A DNA stretch of 13,471 nt from DATGMS01 sp040905145 (GTDB lineage: Bacteria; Bacteroidota; Bacteroidia; Cytophagales; Cyclobacteriaceae): NCBI GenBank assembly GCA_040905145.1, contig JBBDSC010000009.1, forward strand, positions 1-13,471, in the 5' to 3' direction. The first letter of the stretch is position 1, and each line of letters starts with the position of its first letter. The position numbers and the translations under genes were made by a program. The notes under the pieces were generated by a model that searched no databases, was not told where the DNA came from, and worked only from the letters and a program-made list of their open reading frames with translations. Of this stretch, positions 5,583 through 12,715 are shown in pieces.

Positions 5583-6824
5583 CTAAAATGTTACACCCAA
5601 TCCTTTTAGTTTTTCATCCAATTGTTCATAACCCCTCTGAATTTGCCATGAATTTTCAATAAGGGTTTCCCCATCTGCTGTTAAGCCTGCCAATAACAAA
5701 GCAATGCCTGCTCTTAAATCCAAGGCTTTTACGGAGGCTCCCTTCAATGGAGTTCCTCCATTAATTACCAGCATATCCCCTTCCACTTTGGAATCCATTC
5801 CCATTTTAGCCAGCTCTTCCGCATAACCATATCTTCCAGGAAACCGTAAATCAACAATTTTCGACTCCCCTCTTGACATGGCACCATATACCGCAAATAA
5901 AGGTTGCATATCAGAATTAATTCCTGGATAGGGCCCGGTACTGATTTCCACAGGATAAGGAGTTCCTCCCTTTACAATTAAGCTGGTCTCCCCCCTGAAA
6001 AACTTCATTCCACTTTCCCTTAAATAGACCAGGGGAACTTCAAGATGCTCGAAAGGGAAATTTTCAATTTCGACTTCACCATGGGTGATAACGGAGCCAA
6101 TGGCCCAGGTCAGGGCTTCCATATTGTCGGGAATAACCGCATGCTTGACCGTAGAAAGCTTTCCTACTCCTTCTATAACGATGCATTTCTGCCCATATAC
6201 TTTTATTTTTGCCCCCATTTTGGATAACATATCAATCAAATCCAGAATTTCCGGACGGATATGTGGATTCCATACAACCGTCTCTCCTTCGGCAAGAGTG
6301 GCACAAATGATGGAGTTTTCTGTAGCTCCGGTGGAGCGCAAAGGTAGAAATATTTCATTCCCTTTTAGCCTGCCCTCTACTTTTGCACATAAGTAATCCC
6401 CTTCTTCCCAAACCTTGGCGCCCAATGTTTCCAGCAACATCACATGCAGATCATATTTTCTTTCCCCCAATTTACATCCACCAGGTAAAGGGACTTTACC
6501 CTCTCCAAAGCGGGTGGTCAAGGCCCCTAATATCAATAAGGTATTTCTGATAGACCTTTCTTCCCAAGCCAGAGTGGTAACATTATCTTTTATTTCGGAT
6601 ATTTTAACCACGTCTATATCGCAGGTATAGGATTTGCCCAACACTTTGAGCATATCCAAATGTACCTGAACATCTATAAGTCCTTTGGGAAAATTGTCCA
6701 ATTCCACCAATTCATCTGTTAATAAAGAAGCCGCAAGCAAACGCAAGGCACTGTTTTTAGCACCACTTACTTTAACTGTTCCAACCAACTTAGCTTTTGA
6801 AACTTTAATTGTCTCTTTTGTCAT
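5583..6824 (-). CDS. murA: MurA-like UDP-N-acetylglucosamine 1-carboxyvinyltransferase
   Basis: 413 aa of the EPSP synthase/MurA fold. It transfers enolpyruvate from PEP to UDP-GlcNAc. Catalytic residues are all visible: Lys23-Asn24 in SGAKNSALRLL, the fosfomycin-target Cys117 in LPGGCKLGER with Arg122, Asp305 in YPGINSDMQPLF, and Arg371 and Arg397 in LDLRAGIALLLAG and QIQRGYEQLDEKL. Divergence from housekeeping MurA is seen in NMEALTW (usually IEAGTY/F) and RFPGRYGYAEELAKMG. Being inside a polysaccharide cluster with a MurB-like gene on the same strand suggests a pathway-dedicated copy making UDP-MurNAc or an analogue for the exopolymer. I cannot exclude that it is the only MurA of the cell. 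It is preceded by a 59 bp spacer with a hairpin. Confidence 0.87.
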   Translation of the reverse strand: MTKETIKVSKAKLVGTVKVSGAKNSALRLLAASLLTDELVELDNFPKGLIDVQVHLDMLKVLGKSYTCDIDVVKISEIKDNVTTLAWEERSIRNTLLILGALTTRFGEGKVPLPGGCKLGERKYDLHVMLLETLGAKVWEEGDYLCAKVEGRLKGNEIFLPLRSTGATENSIICATLAEGETVVWNPHIRPEILDLIDMLSKMGAKIKVYGQKCIVIEGVGKLSTVKHAVIPDNMEALTWAIGSVITHGEVEIENFPFEHLEVPLVYLRESGMKFFRGETSLIVKGGTPYPVEISTGPYPGINSDMQPLFAVYGAMSRGESKIVDLRFPGRYGYAEELAKMGMDSKVEGDMLVINGGTPLKGASVKALDLRAGIALLLAGLTADGETLIENSWQIQRGYEQLDEKLKGLGVTF

Positions 6825-6843
6825 TATAAAAGGATTTAGCAGT

Positions 6844-6865
6844 GACGGGGGGATAAAATCCCGTC
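6844..6865. other. Hairpin between epimerase and MurA-like gene
   Basis: GACGGG (6844-6849) pairs with CCCGTC (6860-6865) around a 10 nt loop; an alternative nests GGGAT-AAA-ATCCC inside GAC/GTC. No T tract follows on the minus strand, so an mRNA processing or stability element fits better than a terminator. Confidence 0.4.
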
Positions 6866-6883
6866 TAAAGGGAGATTTAGAGG

Positions 6884-7915
6884 TTAATCCGCATAATATT
6901 GCCTATACCAATTGACAAAGCTTCTTACTCCATCCGCCATATCAGTGGAAGGTTTATAGTTGAAGTCTTTTTCCAAGCCTTTGGTATCCGCCCAGGTTCT
7001 TTCCACATCCCCCGGTTGCATCGGAAGCATTTTTTTAACGGCTTTTTTTCCGGTACATTCTTCTATGGCTTCGATAAAGTCCAATAATTTTACAGGCTTG
7101 CCATTACCGATATTATATAAAGCATTTAGTTGATCATGGGGTGCATCCTTCTCCAGCGTGGCCACTATACCGTTTACAATGTCATCAATGTAAGTAAAAT
7201 CCCTGGAAAGATTTCCTTTATTAAATACACTTATAGGGCGGTTCTTCAAGATAGCATCCGTAAACAAAAACATCGCCATATCCGGCCTTCCCCAAGGCCC
7301 ATAAACGGTGAAAAAGCGAAGTCCAATCGTCTTAATCCCATACAAGTGGCTATAAGTATGCGCGATCAACTCATTGCTTTTTTTTGTAGCCGCGTAAACA
7401 CTAATAGGATGATCTGCAGGGTCTTCAGTAGAAAAAGGAACCTTTTCATTTAAACCATAAACACTTGAACTACTACCAAAGACCAGTTTTTCTATTCCGG
7501 CTTCTTTAATACATTCCATTAAATTCACAAAACCTACCACATTACTGTCCACATAAGCCAAAGGGTTTTCCAAACTATAACGCACACCGGCCTGTGCCGC
7601 TAAATTGCATACGATACTGAAGGATTGTAACTTAAATAATTCAGGAAGATTTTCCCTGTCTTCTAAATTGAGTTTGATGAATTTAAATTTTTTCCCATAT
7701 ATTTTACTGGTAAGTAATTTATTATAAGGAATCTCCTGATCAGCATCAATGCCAAGATTCTTCAGCCTTCCATATTTTAATCCCACCTCGTAATAATCAT
7801 TGATGTTATCGAGTCCAATAACGTTATAGCCCAAAGATAAAAGCTTATCACAAAGATGATAACCAATAAAACCGGCTGTCCCGGTAACGAGGATGTTTTG
7901 TGGGGGGATAATCAT
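6884..7915 (-). CDS. NAD-dependent epimerase, UDP-glucuronate 4-epimerase type (extended SDR)
   Basis: 343 aa. Gly12-x-x-Gly15-x-x-Gly18 in VTGTAGFIGYHL binds NAD. GSSSSVYG (147-154) and Tyr174-x-x-x-Lys178 in VYAATKKS give the catalytic triad. NLAAQAGVRYSLENP, the RFFTVYGPWGRPDMAM loop, RDFTYIDDIV and the MQPGDVERTWAD tail are hallmarks of the UDP-glucuronate 4-epimerase/CapI group, which makes UDP-galacturonic acid. The UDP-glucose dehydrogenase that would supply UDP-GlcA is not in the window, so a related UDP-uronate made by the neighbouring dehydrogenase is an alternative substrate. The spacer upstream carries an octamer-like repeat block also found upstream of the next epimerase gene. 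Confidence 0.88.
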   Translation of the reverse strand: MIIPPQNILVTGTAGFIGYHLCDKLLSLGYNVIGLDNINDYYEVGLKYGRLKNLGIDADQEIPYNKLLTSKIYGKKFKFIKLNLEDRENLPELFKLQSFSIVCNLAAQAGVRYSLENPLAYVDSNVVGFVNLMECIKEAGIEKLVFGSSSSVYGLNEKVPFSTEDPADHPISVYAATKKSNELIAHTYSHLYGIKTIGLRFFTVYGPWGRPDMAMFLFTDAILKNRPISVFNKGNLSRDFTYIDDIVNGIVATLEKDAPHDQLNALYNIGNGKPVKLLDFIEAIEECTGKKAVKKMLPMQPGDVERTWADTKGLEKDFNYKPSTDMADGVRSFVNWYRQYYAD

Positions 7916-7932
7916 TTCGAAGGTAAGTTTTT

Positions 7933-8030
7933 TGTAGAATTATCTAATTGTGGATTGCCGAGTTGCAGGACTGTCGAATCGGAGTTCCGCCGTACAGTTC
8001 GACAGTTCCTCAGTTCGACAGAAGACAATT
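7933..8030 (-). repeat. Spacer repeat block, copy 1 (GAACTGNN-like units)
   Basis: On the minus strand short units of the form AGGAACTG, TCGAACTG, TCGAACTG follow each other with roughly 8 bp period, then decay. The left end (7933-7982) aligns with 9141-9178, and the right end (8001-8030) aligns with 9422-9451 with about 27 matching positions. Copy 1 has only 18 bp between these ends, whereas copy 2 has about 243 bp. The block lies just upstream of the glucuronate-type epimerase start. Confidence 0.65.
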
Positions 8031-8071
8031 CACCTGTTCGGTAATAATTCAGTTCGACATAAGACAGCAAA

Positions 8072-9118
8072 CTACTGCAAATTCTCCCAATACCACTCAC
8101 AAGCCTCATCCAAGCCAGCTTGCAGGGAAAATTCAGGGACATAACCCAACACTGCCTCCCCTTTCCGGATGGAAGCCTGAGAATGGGGAACATCCCCTGC
8201 CCTTTTGGGCCCATATCTAAAATCCACCTTTTTAATGTTCGGATCCCTTTTGGAAAGGCTTGTTTTCAGGGCATCTCCCAGCTCATTCAAGGAAGCCCTT
8301 TCCCCATAGGCCACATTGAAGACTTCCGAAATGGTAGCTTCCGGATAGGGAACTGGTGCCTGGGGGAATTCCTGAGAATATCGCCTTAGGCGTTCGTTAA
8401 AATCAGCACTGGAAACCGTGGCCGCCAACTGATTCGCCTGAAGGACATTATCTATATAGGTAAAATCCCTGGAATAGGAACCATCTCCATTAATTTGGGG
8501 GCTTTCATGCCGGATAAGGGAAGAAACAAACTTAGGGATGACGGCGGCATAAGCACCATTTGGATCCTGTCTTCTGCCAAAGACATTAAAATATCGCAGT
8601 CCCACGGTTTCTATCCCATAGATATCCGAAAAATTTTTGGCGAAAAGTTCATCCACATATTTGGTTATGGCATAGGGGGAAAGAGAATTGCCTATAACAT
8701 GTTCCACCTTGGGCAAATCCGGATGATCCCCATAGGTAGAGGAACTGGCGGCATAAACGAACCGTTTTATCCCTGCCTCCTTAGCCGCAAAAAGCATCTT
8801 GACAAAGCCGCCTATATTTACATCCGTTGTGGACATAGGATCTGCAAGAGACCGTGGAACAGAACCCAAGGCAGCCTGGTGCAGCACATAGTCACACCCT
8901 TCGACGGCTCTCTGGCAATCCCCATAATTACGGATATCCCCTTCTACCAAAGTGAAGTTTTGGTGTTGTTGGGCCATCATCAGGTTTTCCCTTTTTCCGG
9001 TGGAAAAATCATCCAGACACACGACTTGATTATCCTGAAGCAGGAGTTGATCTATCAGATTGGATCCGATAAACCCGGCCCCCCCGGTGACTAAAACTTT
9101 GGAGTTTTGAATCTTCAT
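8072..9118 (-). CDS. tviC: UDP-N-acetylhexosamine(uronate) C4 epimerase, TviC/WbpP-like SDR
   Basis: 348 aa from the chosen start. GGAGFIG (12-18) binds NAD; AASSSTYG (124-130) and Tyr149-x-x-x-Lys153 in SPYAITK are catalytic. ALGSVPRSL, RYFNVFGRRQDPNGAYAAVI and GDGSYSRDFTYIDN are typical of WbpP/TviC epimerases, which interconvert UDP-GlcNAc/GalNAc or their uronates. An upstream in-frame ATG at 9181 would add 21 residues, but these translate the intergenic repeat, and homologues start near the NAD motif, so Met at 9118 is preferred. Compared with WbpP from memory, about 20 extra residues (roughly 237-262, proline-rich at FPQAPVPYPE) lie before the SEVFNVAYGE strand. Just downstream of the TviB-like gene: together they fit UDP-GlcNAc to UDP-GalNAcA synthesis. 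Confidence 0.88.
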   Translation of the reverse strand: MKIQNSKVLVTGGAGFIGSNLIDQLLLQDNQVVCLDDFSTGKRENLMMAQQHQNFTLVEGDIRNYGDCQRAVEGCDYVLHQAALGSVPRSLADPMSTTDVNIGGFVKMLFAAKEAGIKRFVYAASSSTYGDHPDLPKVEHVIGNSLSPYAITKYVDELFAKNFSDIYGIETVGLRYFNVFGRRQDPNGAYAAVIPKFVSSLIRHESPQINGDGSYSRDFTYIDNVLQANQLAATVSSADFNERLRRYSQEFPQAPVPYPEATISEVFNVAYGERASLNELGDALKTSLSKRDPNIKKVDFRYGPKRAGDVPHSQASIRKGEAVLGYVPEFSLQAGLDEACEWYWENLQ

Positions 9119-9462
9119 TTTTGGTTGTGAAATGGGTTTGTTGTCGAAATTGTTTAATTGTGGAACTGTCAAATCGGTCATGTCATGACATTTAGGAGGT
9201 GGTCCAATCTTTTCTTACCGAAGTAGCTATACCAGTTAAGCCTGCCACCGATAGGCAGTCAGGCTCGTAATTCCAGTGGCCTGCTCCTGACCAAGGGACT
9301 GCCACAGGGGCGGTGAAGGTATCAGTGTTATACTTTCCCAATCTGTTGCACCATCACAGTGACGTCCATATGACTGTCAAACCGGAGGTTCCAAGGTACA
9401 GCCTGTAGATCCCTCTAACAGGACAGTTCCGCAATTCGACAGTAAGACAATGCCACACCAAT
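9119..9462. other. Spacer repeat block, copy 2, interrupted by about 243 bp
   Basis: 9141-9178 and 9422-9451 are homologous to the two ends of the 7933-8030 block. The middle (about 9179-9421) has no counterpart there, no ORF of note, and a higher G+C content. It starts near a perfect 10 bp palindrome TGTCATGACA (9181-9190) and contains the inverted repeat at 9239-9265. It looks like an inserted or retained structured non-coding segment; I could not identify terminal inverted repeats or a target duplication. Confidence 0.55.
9239..9265. repeat. Inverted repeat in spacer
   Basis: AGCCTG (9239-9244) and CAGGCT (9260-9265) are complementary, and CTGCC/GGCAG (9242-9246, 9254-9258) form a competing inner stem around ACCGATA. 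It lies in the unmatched segment of the spacer. Confidence 0.55.
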
Positions 9463-10782
9463 CTACAACCGTCCGTCTACCTTGGATTTGTCGAGAATGC
9501 CCTTGACGTCGAACACCACTTGGCTGTCAGATTTTTGGATATTGAAGTTTTCGAATATTTTATGGGCAACTCCGAGGATGATCCCCGAGTAGGCGGAAAA
9601 TTCAGGGCCACCAACACCGTTAAGGATATCAATCCCGTATTCATGTTTTACCTCCTCTGCACTTGCCCAGGGATCATAAATATCCACTGCAATATCAAAA
9701 TTTCTCAATTCCCTATAGATATCAATGATCCTGGTATTGCGGATATCCGGACAGTTTTCCTTAAAAGTGATCCCCAGCAACAAGACCTTGGCGTCAAGCA
9801 CCTTTAGATCCTTCCGCATCATACAGCGGATCACTTCGGTGGCCACATACCTGCCCATACTGTCATTCAACCTGCGTCCTGCCAAGATAATTTCCGGATG
9901 GTAACCTACTTCCTGGGCTTTTTGGGCCAGGTAATAAGGATCCACCCCTATACAATGTCCCCCAACCAACCCCGGCTTGAAAGGAAGGAAGTTCCATTTG
10001 GTCCCTGCGGCTTCCAACACTTCCTTGGTATCTATGTTCAACAGGTTGAAAATTTTTGATAGTTCATTCACAAAGGCAATATTGATGTCCCGTTGTGAAT
10101 TTTCTATGACTTTTGCCGCTTCGGCTACCTTTATACTGGAAGCCTTGTACGTCCCTGCTGTAATGACCTTTTTGTATAATTGGTCCACATATTCTGCTAC
10201 TTCTTCGGTAGAACCGGAAGTGACCTTAAGGATTTTGGCTACGGTATGTTCTTTGTCACCTGGGTTGATCCTCTCAGGGGAATAGCCCACATAAAAATCC
10301 TTATTGAACTTCATTCCCGAGAATTTTTCCAATACAGGAACACATTCTTCTTCTGTTACTCCAGGATAAACCGTAGATTCGTAAATTACCACATCTCCCT
10401 TTTTCAATACCCCTCCTATCATTTCACTGGCTTTGAGCATGGGGGTCAAAACCGGTTTATTATGCTTGTCGGTAGGTGTGGGCACTGTTACCACAAAAAT
10501 ATTGCAAGAAGAAATCGCGGAAACTGCATCAGTAGGGGAAAATCCAAAAGGGGAATCATTTAATTCATAGGGGTTATTGACCAAAACTTTTTTCAGGTTT
10601 TCTTCTTCTACTTCCAAAGTAATGTCATGGCCATTTTGTAGCTCACTGATTCTTTTTGAAGAAATGTCGTATCCTATTACTTTGAATTTTTTTGCAAATT
10701 CCACCGCCAGTGGAAGACCTACATAGCCTAGGCCAATGATGGCAATTTTTGTTTTGTCTAAAGGAATTAATGGTGCAATCAT
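9463..10782 (-). CDS. tviB: UDP-N-acetylhexosamine 6-dehydrogenase, TviB/WbpO type
   Basis: 439 aa, cytoplasmic, NAD-dependent two-step oxidation of C6 to the uronic acid. IAIIGLGYVGLPLA (13-26) is the NAD site. YESTVYPGVTEE (134-145) and VGYSPERINPGD (165-176) are typical of the family. The central domain has Lys224 and Asn228 in EAAKVIENSQRD and the thioester-forming Cys277 in PGLVGGHCIGVDPYY. The third domain ends with LGITFKENCPDIRNT and YDPWA. These features match TviB/WbpO rather than UDP-glucose dehydrogenase (Ugd). It precedes the TviC-like epimerase, the same pair that makes UDP-GalNAcA for the Vi antigen. UDP-ManNAc dehydrogenase (WecC) is a less likely alternative. Confidence 0.9.
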   Translation of the reverse strand: MIAPLIPLDKTKIAIIGLGYVGLPLAVEFAKKFKVIGYDISSKRISELQNGHDITLEVEEENLKKVLVNNPYELNDSPFGFSPTDAVSAISSCNIFVVTVPTPTDKHNKPVLTPMLKASEMIGGVLKKGDVVIYESTVYPGVTEEECVPVLEKFSGMKFNKDFYVGYSPERINPGDKEHTVAKILKVTSGSTEEVAEYVDQLYKKVITAGTYKASSIKVAEAAKVIENSQRDINIAFVNELSKIFNLLNIDTKEVLEAAGTKWNFLPFKPGLVGGHCIGVDPYYLAQKAQEVGYHPEIILAGRRLNDSMGRYVATEVIRCMMRKDLKVLDAKVLLLGITFKENCPDIRNTRIIDIYRELRNFDIAVDIYDPWASAEEVKHEYGIDILNGVGGPEFSAYSGIILGVAHKIFENFNIQKSDSQVVFDVKGILDKSKVDGRL

Positions 10783-11115
10783 GTTGTATGGATACGTTTG
10801 ATAATTTTTATTTTTTTATAGAAAATAACTTAGTTTAAAGCTTATAAGTCAATTGTTCACCAGCCTTTTTCATTTCCACCGCTTCGCTCGGTTGGCCCCA
10901 ATGGAGGTCCTAATGGGGTAAAATTTATACTCCCCTGGCCCGATAAAAGTGCCTTTAATGATGATAGGATTATTCCTCCTTTTATTCATGAGGGATATCT
11001 TTCCTCCATTTTGTGCCATTCCAGGAAATGTTTGAGGTTATCCGGGTCATGGCAAGTATGGTAAAATTTCCAAACCGCTGTTGGAGGTCATTAAAGAATA
11101 AACGTGAAAAATCTC

Positions 11116-11164
11116 TTTCTAAATGAGTAACAAAAGTATTCGGAGGAGTTTGAAATTCAAAATG
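11116..11164 (-). repeat. Dispersed direct repeat, copy 2 (49 bp)
   Basis: Aligns without gaps to 54-102 with 41 identical positions, same orientation. The eight differences change several of the encoded residues (for example KAPTST versus QTPPNT), so the pair is old and not under obvious synonymous constraint. It sits in the gene-free stretch upstream of the dehydrogenase, at the opposite side of the polysaccharide genes from copy 1. Confidence 0.65.
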
Positions 11165-11214
11165 ATTAAGGTAATAATTATGCCTAAATGTCTACAGCCT
11201 ACCATCCATGTTGA

Positions 11215-11227
11215 GCCCTGAAAGGGC
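11215..11227. repeat. Small palindrome GCCCTGAAAGGGC
   Basis: GCCCT and AGGGC pair around a GAA loop. From memory, similar GCCCTGAAAGGGC cores recur as short dispersed palindromes in Bacteroidota genomes. Only one copy is visible here. No T tract follows, so I do not call it a terminator. Confidence 0.45.
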
Positions 11228-11290
11228 GGAATACTGGTCCGGCCGTAGGGAGGCTTTATAAAACCTTTATCCCAGCTATGTATAATTTAT

Positions 11291-12550
11291 CTAAATTATC
11301 ATTCCTGCCCCTACGGTTTCATAGGTGTTGGGATCTATGAAAATCACAGAACCGGTCTGCCTGTTCTTTCGGTAGGGATCGAAGAAAAGGGGACTGGCTG
11401 TCCGGATACTTATCCTGGCAATCTCATTTAATCCAATTTCGTTAACTTCCTCTTCCCTGTGCAGTGTATTCACATTGACTTTATAGTGGATCTGCTTGAC
11501 CAATGACTGACACTCATTGGTGCTATGTTTTACCAGGAGTTTGGTTCTATCCCTGAGCTTATTTTGGCTCATCCAGCAGATCATGACATCAATGTCCTGC
11601 CCTACGGTGGGGGAGTTGTTGGGCCTGACGATCATATCCCCTCTACTAATGTCAATTTCATCTTCCAAGGTCATGATGACGGACATTGGGGAAAAAGCTT
11701 CTTCAATGTGCTGTCCATCCAGTTCAATGGTCTTAATCTTGGTTTCAAATCCCGAGGGCAGGATTTTCACCGCATCACCCGGTTTGAACACACCGCCACT
11801 TATCCGGCCGGCATATCCCCTGAAATCCTGGTGCTCCAGGGTATGGGGCCGGATGACCATTTGTACCGGAAACCTGCAGTCAATATGGTTTAAATCACTG
11901 GAAATGTGCACATTTTCCAGCAAGTACAATAAAGTAGATCCCTCATACCAGGTCATATTTGACGAACGCTCCACCACATTGTCCCCTTTTAAAGCGCTGA
12001 TCGGCACAAATTGGATATCATTTATATCCAATTTGCTGACAAAGCTTTTATAATCCAATACAATCTGATCAAAAACTTCTTCACTGTAGTCCACCAAATC
12101 CATCTTATTGACACAAACCACCACATGGGGGATTTTCAATAAGGAGGCAATAAAAGAATGCCTAAAAGTTTGTTCCAAAAGCCCTTTCCTGGCATCTATT
12201 AAAATAATGGCCAAATTGGCGGTAGAAGCCCCGGTAACCATATTACGTGTATATTGGATGTGTCCGGGAGTATCCGCAATAATAAATTTCCGGGCAGGAG
12301 TAGAAAAATATCGATAGGCCACATCTATGGTGATTCCTTGTTCCCTTTCCGACTTTAAGCCATCGGTCAGCAGGGACAGATCCACGTAATCAAAGCCCTT
12401 CTTTTCACTGGAAAGCTTTACGGCTTGTATCTGATCTTCAAAAATGGATTTGGAATCATATAGCAAACGGCCAATAAGGGTACTTTTTCCATCATCCACA
12501 CTTCCTGCCGTGGTGAACCGCAGCAAGGGGTTGTTTTCTTGAATTTGCAT
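11291..12550 (-). CDS. cysN: Sulfate adenylyltransferase subunit 1 (GTPase subunit)
   Basis: 419 aa. The GTPase drives ATP sulfurylase to form adenosine 5'-phosphosulfate with CysD. All G motifs are present: P-loop GSVDDGKST (16-24), switch Thr74 in QGITIDVAYRYF, DTPGH (93-97), NKMD (148-151) and SALKG (185-189). EF-Tu-like domains 2 and 3 follow (RPHTLEHQDFRGYAGRISGG onward). At 419 aa it is a stand-alone CysN without a fused CysC kinase. It lies 165 bp downstream of cysD, wider than usual for this pair; that gap holds two copies of AGTCGGCG (12679 and 12698) but no gene. Adjacency to a polysaccharide locus suggests, without proof, supply of activated sulfate for polymer sulfation in addition to assimilation. 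Confidence 0.93.
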   Translation of the reverse strand: MQIQENNPLLRFTTAGSVDDGKSTLIGRLLYDSKSIFEDQIQAVKLSSEKKGFDYVDLSLLTDGLKSEREQGITIDVAYRYFSTPARKFIIADTPGHIQYTRNMVTGASTANLAIILIDARKGLLEQTFRHSFIASLLKIPHVVVCVNKMDLVDYSEEVFDQIVLDYKSFVSKLDINDIQFVPISALKGDNVVERSSNMTWYEGSTLLYLLENVHISSDLNHIDCRFPVQMVIRPHTLEHQDFRGYAGRISGGVFKPGDAVKILPSGFETKIKTIELDGQHIEEAFSPMSVIMTLEDEIDISRGDMIVRPNNSPTVGQDIDVMICWMSQNKLRDRTKLLVKHSTNECQSLVKQIHYKVNVNTLHREEEVNEIGLNEIARISIRTASPLFFDPYRKNRQTGSVIFIDPNTYETVGAGMII

Positions 12551-12715
12551 ATTTCTCGAGCTACTTCTTAATTTATCGTTTTTTATAATTTATAGTCCAT
12601 GATTGAAATGCCTACCGTCAACGGTCCACAGATGCTTCTAAGCGACCTTTTTTTGTGTGACTCAAGTCCAGTAAATCAAGTCGGCGATTTGATCAACAGT
12701 CGGCGTTCTCCGGTC

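Larger units (their letters stand above)
10783..11290. other. 508 bp gene-free stretch between cysN and the dehydrogenase
   Basis: There is no intact gene. The minus strand contains an open frame without a start (about 10982-11191) carrying HFEFQTPPNTFVTHLER, homologous to the small ORF at 10-126. A short protein-like frame in another phase over roughly 10986-11075 reads HDPDNLKHFLEWHKMEER. Together they suggest a frameshifted gene remnant. A small palindrome lies at 11215-11227. The last 80 bp before the dehydrogenase start are AT-rich and include TTGAC on the minus strand, a place where a promoter would be expected, but the -7 consensus is not clear. Confidence 0.5.

Noticed and set aside
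8495..9094. 199-codon plus-strand frame
   Set aside because: Antisense to the conserved TviC-like gene; no recognisable motifs.
9181..9190. Operator at the palindrome TGTCATGACA
   Set aside because: A single perfect 10 bp palindrome with no second site and no regulator nearby; kept only as part of the spacer description.
10821..10852. Promoter for the dehydrogenase gene
   Set aside because: TTGAC and an AT-rich stretch are present on the minus strand, but no clear TAnnTTTG element at the right spacing; too weak to list.
11517..12053. 178-codon plus-strand frame
   Set aside because: Antisense to cysN, which has all five G motifs; the frame has no family features.
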